Positions 18,344 through 26,471 of a stretch of DNA of 64,000 bases are shown piece by piece. The translations under genes and the position numbers were made by a program. The stretch's first letter is position 1, and each line of letters starts with the position of its first letter. The notes under the pieces were generated by a model. That model worked only from the letters and a program-made list of their open reading frames with translations. It searched no databases and was not told the DNA's origin. Origin of the DNA: Pseudomonas sp. St316 (GTDB lineage Bacteria; Pseudomonadota; Gammaproteobacteria; Pseudomonadales; Pseudomonadaceae); the NCBI RefSeq assembly GCF_018325905.1, contig NZ_AP021901.1, positions 6,418,001-6,482,000 on the forward strand, given 5' to 3'.

Positions 18344-18914
18344 ACTGCGCCCCGATGGCCAAGGCCTGGCGCAGCCCTATATCGCACGCGAAACCCTGGT
18401 GGACTGTGCCCGCGCGCAGGTCGTCCTCGAACAGGCCCAGGCGCAGGCTGCGCAATGGCTTGAACGCGCCAGCGCAGAGGCGGACGCGACCGTGCTCGAA
18501 GCTCAAGCGCAATTCTGGGAAAAGGCCGAAACCTTGCTCGCCGCGTGGGAAACCCAGCGTCAAGCCATGTGGGAGCGAATCGAGACGAGTGCTGCACACC
18601 TGGTCAACGAGGCCCTGGGGACGCTGTTGAACGAGGTCCCGGAGCAGGCACGCATCGATGCGCTCGTCCGCCAACTGGCGTCGCGCCAGGATGACCCGGT
18701 CAGCGCCACCCTTCGCTGTCATCCTGAAGACCTGCCAAACCTGACCCAGAGCCTGGGCACCGACGGCCGACGCCCCTGGACGCCGATGGCCGATGCCGAC
18801 ATGGAACGACATCAATTGAAGCTGGAAACGCCAGGCGGTACATACCTGCTCGACTGGTCCACCGCCGTCGAAGCCCTGTGCCTGCCCGAACCACAACACA
18901 CCACCGCAAGCTGA
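18321..18914 (+). CDS. hrpE: T3SS stator protein HrpE (SctL)
   Basis: A 197-residue HrpE/YscL/FliH-like protein that should bind the HrcN ATPase and link it to the cytoplasmic sorting platform. Residues 25-90 form a long Ala/Glu/Gln-rich helix (EQAQAQAAQWLERASAEAD...), followed by a globular C-terminal domain. Its stop codon at 18912-18914 coincides with the start of a tandem repeat array. That array separates it from hrpF, its neighbour in P. syringae. Confidence 0.85.
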   Translation: MLARRSLELRPDGQGLAQPYIARETLVDCARAQVVLEQAQAQAAQWLERASAEADATVLEAQAQFWEKAETLLAAWETQRQAMWERIETSAAHLVNEALGTLLNEVPEQARIDALVRQLASRQDDPVSATLRCHPEDLPNLTQSLGTDGRRPWTPMADADMERHQLKLETPGGTYLLDWSTAVEALCLPEPQHTTAS

Positions 18915-19256
18915 CCCACCGCCATCGCGAGCAAGCTCAGCTCCCACAAGGGATGCTGGGTGACTGTGATGCTTGTGAACACCCCGAAAAAACTGTGGGA
19001 GCGAGCTTGCTCGCGATGATGGCGGCACAGCCAACACCTTCATCAACTGACCCATCGCCATCGCGAGCAAGCTCAGCTCCCACAAGGGATGCTGGGTGGC
19101 TGTGATGCTTGTGAACACCCCGAAAAAACTGTGGGAGCGAGCTTGCTCGCGATGATGGCGGCACAGCCAACATCTTCATCAACTGACCCACCGCCATCGC
19201 GAGCAAGCTCAGCTCCCACAAGGGATGCTGGGTGACTGTGATGCTTGTGAACACCC
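18912..19256. repeat. Tandem array of 136-bp REP-containing units
   Basis: About two and a half near-identical copies with an exact period of 136 bases (starts at 18912, 19048, 19184). Each unit contains the arm ATCGCGAGCAAGCTCAGCTC, a spacer with GGGATGCTGGGTG, and the opposite arm GGGAGCGAGCTTGCTCGCGA. Copies differ by only a few substitutions. The first unit begins at the hrpE stop codon. Confidence 0.9.
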
Positions 19257-19620
19257 ACAAATGGATCAAAGTACGACCGGAAGAGCCAGGCCGGCTGTCA
19301 GGCCGCCTCGGCGTGGACGTTGATCTCGGCGCCCCGTTAACCACGCTGGCCGAACGCAGGCATTGCGTAGTGGGCATCCCGGCATGGATGCCGGATAGCC
19401 GCGCTGGACCATGGATGGTCCTTCGCGGCGGGCCCACGGAACAATGCCGGAGTGCGGGCATGCCGAGCCTAGGCGAGGCACCAAGTGGTGGGGCAGAACG
19501 GTTTTGGTTACTTTTGCGCTTCTCAAAAGTGACTCGCCGTCAGGGCGAAACCCTAAGTGGCCGTTACCGCAGCAAAGGATATGTACTCGATCAAAAAATC
19601 CTGGCCAGCTGTCAGACCAC
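19257..19620. repeat. Probable Pseudomonas intergenic repeat element
   Basis: No credible gene. The stretch has short palindromes (CCGGCATGGATGCCGG; GGACCATGGATGGTCC) and a tract around 19490-19550 ending in a GTGACTCGCC context. It resembles long intergenic repeats scattered through P. fluorescens-group genomes, but I cannot confirm copy number. The open frames here are fortuitous. With the 136-bp array it forms a ~740-base insertion between hrpE and the hrpF promoter. Confidence 0.5.
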
Positions 19621-19653
19621 CATCACCCCGCCGGCTTTTTTCCTCATTTGCGC

Positions 19654-19682
19654 GGAACCGCCAACGGCATGACCACCACTCA
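19654..19682 (+). promoter_or_regulatory. hrp box of the hrpF-hrpV operon
   Basis: GGAACC-N16-CCACTCA, a perfect HrpL promoter match ending 34 bases before hrpF. It restores HrpL-dependent transcription downstream of the repeat array. Confidence 0.92.
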
Positions 19683-19716
19683 CATCGTGAACATGCCCAA
19701 CCCAGAGGAACCGCCC

Positions 19717-19941
19717 ATGTCTTCCACCGATGCCGTCCAGCGCCGCCTCGATACCTACTTCCAACGCGCGACCGACAACGTCAACAACGCTGCGATGAAC
19801 GCGGCAGAAAGCCAGTCACTCGACGACATGCACTCATTCCTGACCAGCATGAACGGCATGTCCGTCGCGGTTAACGCAGCGACTCAACAGACCACGGCCC
19901 ATCACAACCTCGCCAAGGCGATCATCGATGCAATGCCATGA
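19717..19941 (+). CDS. hrpF: T3SS protein HrpF
   Basis: A 74-residue helical protein, the same size as P. syringae HrpF. It has the AVNAATQQTTAHHNLAKAI C-terminal pattern of a small helical needle-type or needle-chaperone protein. AGAGGAA precedes the ATG at 19717 by a normal distance. HrpF/HrpG are thought to act together in pilin handling, comparable with YscE/YscG. It overlaps hrpG by 14 bases. Confidence 0.8.
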   Translation: MSSTDAVQRRLDTYFQRATDNVNNAAMNAAESQSLDDMHSFLTSMNGMSVAVNAATQQTTAHHNLAKAIIDAMP

Positions 19942-20365
19942 GCTGCGCGCACAGCTCACCCGCTGGAACGCCGACGTCGATGGCCCGGAGCACTTCACCG
20001 TGGTCATCGACGATGGCGAAGCAACGTTCAGCAAGCTCGACGAAGGCCTGCTGGCATCGGTCGAACTGACCGTCCCGGTGACCCACGAGGTGGCTCTGGA
20101 AGAGCTGCTTCGGTTGGCGCACCCAAGCCTCTCGCGATTTCCCGGCGCGCTGGCCCGTTCGCCGCAAGACGGCCGGTTGTGGCTGCTGGCGCAGCTGCCG
20201 CTGGACGGGCACATCGACGACGTGATCGAGGTGCTCGAAGCACTGCTCAACCAGCGTGACACCTGGCAATCCATTCTCAATAAAGACCAACGTGCCGTTG
20301 CCGCGCCCGTGGCGCGAAGCCTCTCGCACTCTCACTTGCTCGGAACAGGAATCCGCCATGCCTAA
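19928..20365 (+). CDS. hrpG: T3SS chaperone-like regulator HrpG
   Basis: A 145-residue protein in the hrpG position, overlapping hrpF by 14 and hrcC by eight bases. In P. syringae HrpG has a chaperone-like character, interacts with HrpF and HrpV, and relieves HrpV inhibition of HrpS. The mixed alpha/beta sequence (FTVVIDDGEATFSKLDEGLL) fits a CesT-like fold. Assignment is mainly by order and size. Confidence 0.78.
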   Translation: MQCHELRAQLTRWNADVDGPEHFTVVIDDGEATFSKLDEGLLASVELTVPVTHEVALEELLRLAHPSLSRFPGALARSPQDGRLWLLAQLPLDGHIDDVIEVLEALLNQRDTWQSILNKDQRAVAAPVARSLSHSHLLGTGIRHA

Positions 20366-22508
20366 CAGGTGGCTTGCACCGTACCGCTTGATGACCGCAG
20401 GCAAGGTAAACCTTCGCCAGTTGATCGCACGCCGCTGGGCGAAACCATCGCTGATCGCACTGGCATTGGCCGGCGCGCTTGGCGCTGGCATGCCGGCAGA
20501 GGCGGCCATACCGACCGACTGGAAGAACACGCCTTACGCCTACGACGCCCAGAGCACACCGCTGGCCAAGGTACTCGGCGACTTTGCCAATACCTTCGCG
20601 GTGCAACTGGTGATCGACGGCACGGTGAAAGGCACCGTCGAGGGGCGGATGCGTGCCGAAAGCCCCCAGGCGTTCCTCGACAGGCTCGGCCTGGAAAATC
20701 GCTTCCAGTGGTTCATGTACGGCAACACGTTGTACGTCAGCCCCTTGCAGAACCAGGACTCCACGCGCCTGGAAGTGTCCGCCGATGCCGTGCCGGACAT
20801 GAAGCAAGCCCTGACCGACATCGGCCTGCTGGATCCGCGTTTCGGCTGGGGTGAATTGCCCGATGAAGGCGTGGTCCTGGTCTCCGGCCCGGAGCGCTAT
20901 GTGCGCTTGGTGACGCAGTTTGCCGAAGCACGCAAGACCCCCGAGGAAAAGCAGGAAGTGATCAGCTTCCCGCTGCGCTATGCCACCGCCGCCGACCGCA
21001 ACGTCAAGTACCGTGGTGAAACGCTGGTCATTCCGGGGGTCGCCAGCATCCTGAAAGGTTTGCTGGAAAGTCGCAGCGCCGTGTCAGGGGGCATGCAGAC
21101 GGCCTCGCCCCAAGCATCGTTCCAGAACATGCAGGCCCAGCAGTCCACGACCATGGGCAACATCGAACAGCTGGCACTCAACGGCATGGGTCGGCCGAAC
21201 ACCAGCCGTGTGCCGTCTGGCGCGAACAGCAGTGGAGGCGGCCGGGGCAAGATCCGCGTCGAAGCCGACGTGCGCAACAACGCGGTACTCATCTACGACG
21301 CGCCCAAGCGACGGGAAATCTACACGCCGCTGATTCGTGATGTGGACGTGCCGCGCAAGCTGGTGGAGATCGATGCGATCATCCTCGACATCGACCGCAC
21401 GCAACTGGCCGAACTGGCCTCGAACTGGAACGTCGAGAGCGGCGACCTGATCGGTGGAGCGTCGATGATTCGTCCCGGCGCCAGCTCGACGGTGTTCATT
21501 CAGGACTACGGTGATTTTTCCGCGCAACTGCGGGCGCTGGAGGGCCGTGGCCTGGCCTCGGTGGTGGCGAACCCGTCGGTACTGACCCTGGAGAACCAGC
21601 CGGCGGTCATCGACTTCAGCCGGACCGAGTACATCTCGGCCATCGGCGAGCGCGTAGCCACCGTCGAGCCCATCACGGCAGGCACCAGCTTGCAGGTCGT
21701 GCCCCATGCCATCGAGACCGGGGGCCGCAACCAGATCCAGATGTCCCTGGACATCGAGGACGGTCGCATCGAACCCTCGGAAGTCGGCCAGCAGACACCC
21801 AGCGTGCGCCGGGGCGTGGTCAGCACCCAGGCTGTCATGGGGGAAAGCCGGTCATTGGTGGTAGGCGGTTTTCATACCGAAGAAACCGGCGATAACCTCG
21901 AACGGGTGCCATGGCTGGGTCGCATCCCGCTGATCGGACCGCTGCTGTTTTCCTCGACCACGCGCGAAACCAGTCGCCGCGAACGGGTGTTCATCCTGAC
22001 GCCTCGCCTGATCGGCGACCAGGTCGACCCGGCCCGCTACATCTCCGCCCTTGACCGCGAACAGGTCGACAGCGCCATGGCCCGCCTGGAAGAGCGTCGC
22101 AACGGCACCCGCCCCGTCGGTCGTATCGAGGTCAGCGACGTCCTCGCCCAACTCGCCGACGGCAACATTCCGGCCACGTTCAAGCAAGCGGCCTCGATTC
22201 CTTATTCGCCCGACACATTGTGCGCGTTGCAACCCGGGCTATCGCTGGATGCTGCCCGGGCCCAATGGTTCGCCGGCCCCGATTACGGCATCGCCGTGGG
22301 CGTGGTACGCAACGATGGCCAGCAAAGGTTGCGCTTCGATGAAGCGAGCTGCGGCAGCCGCTGGGCCCTGGCCACTTCCGCCTGGCCCAAGGTATGGCTT
22401 GAGCCCGGCGAGGAAACGGAAGTGTTCGTGGTCATGAAACAACCCACACGCACGCCAGGCGGCGAGCGCCCTTCTCTTCTGCAAACCAGCGCGAGGACCT
22501 TGCCATGA
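20358..22508 (+). CDS. hrcC: T3SS outer-membrane secretin HrcC (SctC)
   Basis: A 716-residue secretin. AACAGGA seven bases before the ATG at 20358 sets the start. A long n-region and hydrophobic core (LIALALAGALGAGMPAEAA) form the signal peptide, cut near residue 50. N-domains follow, with a Ser/Gly-rich linker (~290) and the C-terminal secretin core containing VPWLGRIPLIGPLLF and the RRERVFILTPRLIG end. About 100 residues follow the core, a tail typical of HrcC that would bind the pilotin. It overlaps hrpT by four bases. Confidence 0.95.
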   Translation: MPNRWLAPYRLMTAGKVNLRQLIARRWAKPSLIALALAGALGAGMPAEAAIPTDWKNTPYAYDAQSTPLAKVLGDFANTFAVQLVIDGTVKGTVEGRMRAESPQAFLDRLGLENRFQWFMYGNTLYVSPLQNQDSTRLEVSADAVPDMKQALTDIGLLDPRFGWGELPDEGVVLVSGPERYVRLVTQFAEARKTPEEKQEVISFPLRYATAADRNVKYRGETLVIPGVASILKGLLESRSAVSGGMQTASPQASFQNMQAQQSTTMGNIEQLALNGMGRPNTSRVPSGANSSGGGRGKIRVEADVRNNAVLIYDAPKRREIYTPLIRDVDVPRKLVEIDAIILDIDRTQLAELASNWNVESGDLIGGASMIRPGASSTVFIQDYGDFSAQLRALEGRGLASVVANPSVLTLENQPAVIDFSRTEYISAIGERVATVEPITAGTSLQVVPHAIETGGRNQIQMSLDIEDGRIEPSEVGQQTPSVRRGVVSTQAVMGESRSLVVGGFHTEETGDNLERVPWLGRIPLIGPLLFSSTTRETSRRERVFILTPRLIGDQVDPARYISALDREQVDSAMARLEERRNGTRPVGRIEVSDVLAQLADGNIPATFKQAASIPYSPDTLCALQPGLSLDAARAQWFAGPDYGIAVGVVRNDGQQRLRFDEASCGSRWALATSAWPKVWLEPGEETEVFVVMKQPTRTPGGERPSLLQTSARTLP

Positions 22509-22714
22509 GTCGCACGCCACTGTTGCTCGTTTTATTGCTGAGCCTGCCGGTGTTCGCCGGCTGCGCGAACCGCTCGGGCTGCCAGGGCGATGCCTGCAGC
22601 CGCGCCGAACCGGACAACGGTCGGCTGGTGATCTGGTGGTCACCCGGCATGCGCGGCGGCCTTGGCTCCCCCGAACACCCACTGGACCATACGGTCGTCC
22701 CATTGGAGAACTGA
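22505..22714 (+). CDS. hrpT: HrpT lipoprotein, likely secretin pilotin
   Basis: A 69-residue lipoprotein with signal LLLVLLLSLPVFAGC; the lipid-modified cysteine is about residue 20. The mature part is about 50 residues with two further cysteines (SGCQGDACS), followed by a conserved-looking WWSPGMRGGLG segment. In P. syringae hrpT lies directly after hrcC and is thought to help HrcC reach the outer membrane. Start codon overlaps the hrcC stop (ATGA). Confidence 0.85.
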   Translation: MSRTPLLLVLLLSLPVFAGCANRSGCQGDACSRAEPDNGRLVIWWSPGMRGGLGSPEHPLDHTVVPLEN

Positions 22715-22720
22715 AACGCT

Positions 22721-23098
22721 ATGTCTTTTTCGGTACACAGCGTAAGCACTCGCCAGGCCTTCCAGAAGAACATCATCGCCGGCATCGCGACGTATTGGGA
22801 AATAGCCCCAGGCATTGAGTTCTGTCTGCGACGCGAGCCTCACAGCGTGGGGCTCGCCTTACAAATTCAAAGCCAGGCGCTGCGTGCAAACCAGATCCAG
22901 CATGCGCTTGAACGGCGCTTCGCCCACCCGACCGACTACGCGCAAGTGTTCGTTTTTCTCGATCCGCAGCGAGCACTCGTGGTCTGGCAGGCGCTGCCCG
23001 ATGCGCCGCTGTCCACTGAACTACTCGATGAAATCCAGTCCCGTCAGCTATCGCTGCTGGGCCTGGAAGACCTCGATGATTACTCGGCCACTTATTGA
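22721..23098 (+). CDS. hrpV: HrpV, negative regulator of hrp expression
   Basis: A 125-residue protein directly after hrpT, the place of hrpV in P. syringae. There HrpV binds HrpS and blocks hrpL activation until HrpG sequesters it. The sequence has a chaperone-like alpha/beta pattern (EFCLRREPHSVGLALQIQS; YAQVFVFLDPQRALVVWQAL). The assignment rests on order and size; sequence motifs for this family are weak. Confidence 0.75.
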   Translation: MSFSVHSVSTRQAFQKNIIAGIATYWEIAPGIEFCLRREPHSVGLALQIQSQALRANQIQHALERRFAHPTDYAQVFVFLDPQRALVVWQALPDAPLSTELLDEIQSRQLSLLGLEDLDDYSATY

Positions 23099-23143
23099 GC
23101 GAAACACAGTGATTCATACCGGCTTTATTCAGGGAGGTTTTCC

Positions 23144-23593
23144 ATGACCGTCGCCCCGCTTGCCCAGCGCTTGATCTCGGCCCTCGCGGAACATTTGCAT
23201 GCGCACTTGCAGTTGGAAGGTGGCGTGTGCGCGCTGTATGACGCGAGCAACCGCGAAGCCGTGGTCATCGAGTTGCCCGATCACGGCGATGTCGCCATCC
23301 TCCATAGCTCGATCGATGTACCTGCCCACGCGCCCGGCTTACACAAGCGCTTGCTGGAACTCAACTTTCGACTGGATCTGCTCGGCGGCAGCTGGCTGGC
23401 CCTGGACGATAAGGGCAGCGTTCGCTTGTGTGCCCATTGTCCGCTGGCGATGCTCGACGAGGCGCGGTTCTGCCATTGGATCGTCGGTTTCATCGCCCAG
23501 GTCGGCGACGTTCGGGCGCGCTTGGCGGTGCCTGCAACGCCGGGCAGCCCTCGTCCGGCCTCGCTCAACACAAGCCGCACCCGACTGGGATAG
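23144..23593 (+). CDS. CesT-family type III secretion chaperone
   Basis: A 149-residue acidic-leaning protein with the CesT/Tir chaperone pattern: an N-terminal helix (AQRLISALAEHLHAHLQL), beta strands (GGVCALYDAS, AVVIELP), and the LHKRLLELNFRLDLLGGSWLALDDKGSVRLCAHCPL segment that marks class I effector chaperones. GGGAGG lies before the ATG. It is the last + strand gene of the left half, 45 bases after hrpV. No effector gene lies next to it on the same strand. The only adjacent gene is the convergent, hrp-box-controlled unknown gene. Confidence 0.8.
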   Translation: MTVAPLAQRLISALAEHLHAHLQLEGGVCALYDASNREAVVIELPDHGDVAILHSSIDVPAHAPGLHKRLLELNFRLDLLGGSWLALDDKGSVRLCAHCPLAMLDEARFCHWIVGFIAQVGDVRARLAVPATPGSPRPASLNTSRTRLG

Positions 23594-23658
23594 GCGATCG
23601 TGGTGCAGATGCACATCGGCCCGGACACCACGCCCGGGGTCGATGTACACCCTGCACC

Positions 23659-24177
23659 TTATCGAAGCTTCATCGCCTCGCCACCCTCCTGCATGACTTT
23701 CCTTGCGCTGTCCATGAAGCCCTTGGTGACTTCCGTCACTGTATCGCTCATCAACTTGGCCATGTCGGCGGAGCTTTTGACGAGCAGCATGGCGCTCTGG
23801 CGTTCTTCCATGCCCATTTGCAGCTGGAACTGCTTTTCCATCAACTGCTTTTGACGGGTTTCCATCTCGCTCATGAAAGAGTCCGGCGTGCGAGACTCCG
23901 AAGTGCGGTTGGACGTTTGCGCGTCATCCAGCGGTTGCGTGTCATTCGGCGCCGCCGCGTGGCTGGCGTCCCGCGTTCGGGTGCGGCCACGCTGATGCAC
24001 CGCCGGTGGCGTCGAGGAGGAACGTCCCCGGCCATGCAGGCTTTGGGTGCCTTCGCGCTGCTGCGCCTCGCGGGGTCGTTGGCTCAGCGAGGGTGAGCGC
24101 GATGGCGATAAGCTGTCGGTGCCATGCAGGGCACCTGTGCCCCTTAAGGGGCTCGTCAGGGAACTGGGTTCGGGCAT
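23659..24177 (-). CDS. Unknown hrp-box-controlled protein, candidate T3 substrate
   Basis: A 172-residue protein that I do not recognise. Residues 1-90 are strongly polar and disorder-like, rich in Ser, Arg, Gln, Thr and Pro, as in type III secretion signals. Residues ~100-170 form one long amphipathic helix or coiled coil (METRQKQLMEKQFQLQMGME, then ADMAKLMSDTVTEVTKGFMD). GGAGG six bases before the ATG and a perfect hrp box upstream show it is a real, HrpL-controlled gene. No cysteine. A small secreted, translocon or helper protein is plausible. Confidence 0.75.
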   Translation of the reverse strand: MPEPSSLTSPLRGTGALHGTDSLSPSRSPSLSQRPREAQQREGTQSLHGRGRSSSTPPAVHQRGRTRTRDASHAAAPNDTQPLDDAQTSNRTSESRTPDSFMSEMETRQKQLMEKQFQLQMGMEERQSAMLLVKSSADMAKLMSDTVTEVTKGFMDSARKVMQEGGEAMKLR

Positions 24178-24258
24178 GGGAATCCTCCACGAATCGATGT
24201 CTGTGTAGTGGGCACTGTCGGCAGACCGGTATCCTGCGGACGAGCCTGGCTCACTCCC

Positions 24259-24287
24259 TGAGTGGCAACCGGGTGTGCATCGGTTCC
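24259..24287 (-). promoter_or_regulatory. hrp box of the unknown gene at 24177
   Basis: Reading the - strand: GGAACC-N16-CCACTCA, a perfect match. It lies just after the hrcU stop codon and 81 bases before the start of the 172-residue gene, so that gene has its own HrpL promoter separate from the hrcU operon. Confidence 0.92.
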
Positions 24288-24294
24288 ATCGACC

Positions 24295-25395
24295 TCAACG
24301 CTGGTTCAATTCCGGAATCTCGATCACCTCGCCCTTGGCCTCATCATCCAGTTCGCGCAACACCCGATAAATATGCGCAACCGCCTGGAGCGTTTCCCGG
24401 GGGATGTAACCGCCGACGTCTTCACGGTAGATCGTGCGCGCCAGCCAGATGCACTGGATGACCGGAACCCGCGCCGCCTTGGCCCGCTCGATCAGCGCCC
24501 GGGCCTCGGCATCGACACCTTTGACGATCAACTGCGGCAGCGGTGTTTCCTCGGGGCGATACAACAGCGCGACGGCAAAGTGGGTGGGGTTGACCACCAG
24601 CATGTCGGCGTCTTCCACCGGCTTGGTCTCTTTGTTGACGGGCTGGTCGACCAATTGCCGGGCCAGGCTGCGGCGATGCATTTTTACGTGGGGGTCGCCT
24701 TCCATTTCCTTGAACTCTTTACGCACCTCTTCCTCGCTCATGCGCAGGCGCTTGGCGAAGAAATATTTCTGCAGGCCGAAGTCGAGGATCGCCAGCACCA
24801 GCAATACACCCAGGCAAATGTGCATGATGTGCCGAAACAGACTGGCCAGCCCGCGCCAATAGCTGTGCAGGTCGCCGTTGACCAGGCTGATCAACGAACC
24901 GAGCGCCGGCAGGGTCACCAGATAGATCACGGTGCCGATAAACACAGCCTTGACCAGCCCCATGAACAGGTTGATCAGCGCCTGGCCGGAGAACATCTGC
25001 TTGGCCTGGTTCATCGGGTTCAACCGGTTCGGATCCGGCTGCAGGGCCTCGGGGGCGAACAGGAAACCGAACTGTATCCAACCGGCCACCAGGCGCGTGA
25101 CGATCGCCAGCCCCACGGTCATCAAGGTGAAGTTGAGCAGCACGCCACCGGCATGGGCCAAGGTCTCCTCGAAGGCACGCACGAAGTCGACATCCAGCCG
25201 ATGCAGCGGGAATGTCACCATGTCTCCCAAGGCCTGCATGCTGTCGTCGGCCTGGGTCAATGCCACTTCGGTGATCGCCGCCAGCACCAGCAGGCTGCTC
25301 AAGTCCTGGCTTTGGCCGACCTGGCCTTTGTTGCGTGCATCGCGAATCTTCTTCGGCGTCGCCCGCTTGGTCTTTTCGCCACTGTCTTCGCTCAT
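24295..25395 (-). CDS. hrcU: T3SS export gate autoprotease HrcU (SctU)
   Basis: A 366-residue FlhB/YscU homologue. Four transmembrane segments in the first ~210 residues are followed by a cytoplasmic domain with the self-cleaving NPTH motif at residue ~269, which controls substrate switching. The N terminus has the family GEKTKRATPKKIRDAR pattern. AAGGAGG overlaps the end of hrcT. It is the last gene of the long - strand operon starting at hrpJ. Confidence 0.96.
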   Translation of the reverse strand: MSEDSGEKTKRATPKKIRDARNKGQVGQSQDLSSLLVLAAITEVALTQADDSMQALGDMVTFPLHRLDVDFVRAFEETLAHAGGVLLNFTLMTVGLAIVTRLVAGWIQFGFLFAPEALQPDPNRLNPMNQAKQMFSGQALINLFMGLVKAVFIGTVIYLVTLPALGSLISLVNGDLHSYWRGLASLFRHIMHICLGVLLVLAILDFGLQKYFFAKRLRMSEEEVRKEFKEMEGDPHVKMHRRSLARQLVDQPVNKETKPVEDADMLVVNPTHFAVALLYRPEETPLPQLIVKGVDAEARALIERAKAARVPVIQCIWLARTIYREDVGGYIPRETLQAVAHIYRVLRELDDEAKGEVIEIPELNQR

Positions 25396-25410
25396 GGGCG
25401 AAGCCCTCCT

Positions 25411-26208
25411 TCAGGGCGCCTGCAACAACAGGTGAAGCAGATGCCGGATTTCGCCATAGCGACCAAGACGGCCGGTCATCGCGTCCCACATCGTGGGCAG
25501 GTAGAACAGCAGGAAGCCCAGGCCAATCAGGCTCTTGGCCGGCATGGCGAGGACGAACACCTGCAATTGCGGGCTATACAGGCTGAGCAGCGCCAGGCTG
25601 AACTCCACCAGCAACAGCAAGCCTATAAAGGGCGCCGCGTAGAGCATCATGTGCATGAACATTTCGGCGAGCAGCCCGAGAAACACACCGAAGCCATCCG
25701 CGCCAGGCAATGGAAACCAAACGGTGGGTGACCACACCAGGTAGCTGTCCCAGATCACTTGGGTCAACGTGCCAATGCCCAAGGTGGTGACCAGCAGCAA
25801 GATCGTCATCTCCTTGAACAACAGGCCCAGAGGCGTGGTGTCGGTGCCGAGCGCCGGGTTCAACTGGCCACCGATGAGCGCACCGCGCTGGTTGTCCAGC
25901 AAGGCGCCCACCGATTCGTACAACCAGAACGGCATCGCCAGCAGCACCCCGAGCAAGAAGCCCAGCACCAGTTCCTTGAACATCAACCCGGCCAGCGACA
26001 GCCAATTGACCTGGGCATCAATCAGCGCCTGGCGAATACCCGGCGCCGGCAACATGCCCAGGGCAAACACAACGGCATGGCGCGGCAAGCCTCGCAGGTG
26101 CTGGAAGCAAAACACCGGGACCAGGTAAGCGACCGGGTAAATGCGCGCCATGCCGAGCGCGATCGACAGCAGCAAGTCGAAATACGGGACAAAAGCCTGG
26201 GCCGTCAT
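25411..26208 (-). CDS. hrcT: T3SS export apparatus protein HrcT (SctT)
   Basis: A 265-residue FliR/YscT-type inner-membrane protein with about six hydrophobic segments. Typical features are the RQALIDAQVNWLSLAGLMFKE loop and the FSLALLSLYSPQLQVFVLAMP segment. Its start shares one base with the hrcS stop (TGATG). Confidence 0.95.
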   Translation of the reverse strand: MTAQAFVPYFDLLLSIALGMARIYPVAYLVPVFCFQHLRGLPRHAVVFALGMLPAPGIRQALIDAQVNWLSLAGLMFKELVLGFLLGVLLAMPFWLYESVGALLDNQRGALIGGQLNPALGTDTTPLGLLFKEMTILLLVTTLGIGTLTQVIWDSYLVWSPTVWFPLPGADGFGVFLGLLAEMFMHMMLYAAPFIGLLLLVEFSLALLSLYSPQLQVFVLAMPAKSLIGLGFLLFYLPTMWDAMTGRLGRYGEIRHLLHLLLQAP

Positions 26209-26462
26209 CAGGTGTTGGCCATCATTTCAAATGCCCGACGCAGCAGCCCCAGCAATTCCACGCCGATCCAGCGGCCCGTGACCAGCAAGGTCAGCCCGAC
26301 CGCCACCAGCTTGATGCCAAAGGGCAAGGTCTGGTCCTGGATCTGCATCAAGGCCTGCACCAGGGACGTCAGCACACCGACGATCACCGCCACGATCAAA
26401 GGTGGTGCGGAGAGCAGGACCACCAGCAGCATGCCTTCCTTAAACAACGTCAGCGCGTCCAT
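26208..26462 (-). CDS. hrcS: T3SS export apparatus protein HrcS (SctS)
   Basis: An 84-residue FliQ/YscS-type protein with two hydrophobic helices joined by the LVQALMQIQDQTLPFGIKL loop, the family signature. Nine bases separate it from hrcR. Confidence 0.95.
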   Translation of the reverse strand: MDALTLFKEGMLLVVLLSAPPLIVAVIVGVLTSLVQALMQIQDQTLPFGIKLVAVGLTLLVTGRWIGVELLGLLRRAFEMMANT

Positions 26463-26471
26463 CGCACGTCC

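Noticed and set aside
19232..19941. Open frames across the repeat region before hrpF
   Set aside because: They start inside repeats and read into the hrp box and hrpF in other frames; composition is that of translated repeat DNA.
23065..23094. hrp-box-like GGAAGA-N17-CCACTTA before the orphan chaperone gene
   Set aside because: Two mismatches in the first element and a 17-base spacer, outside the 15-16 range, and it lies within hrpV coding sequence.
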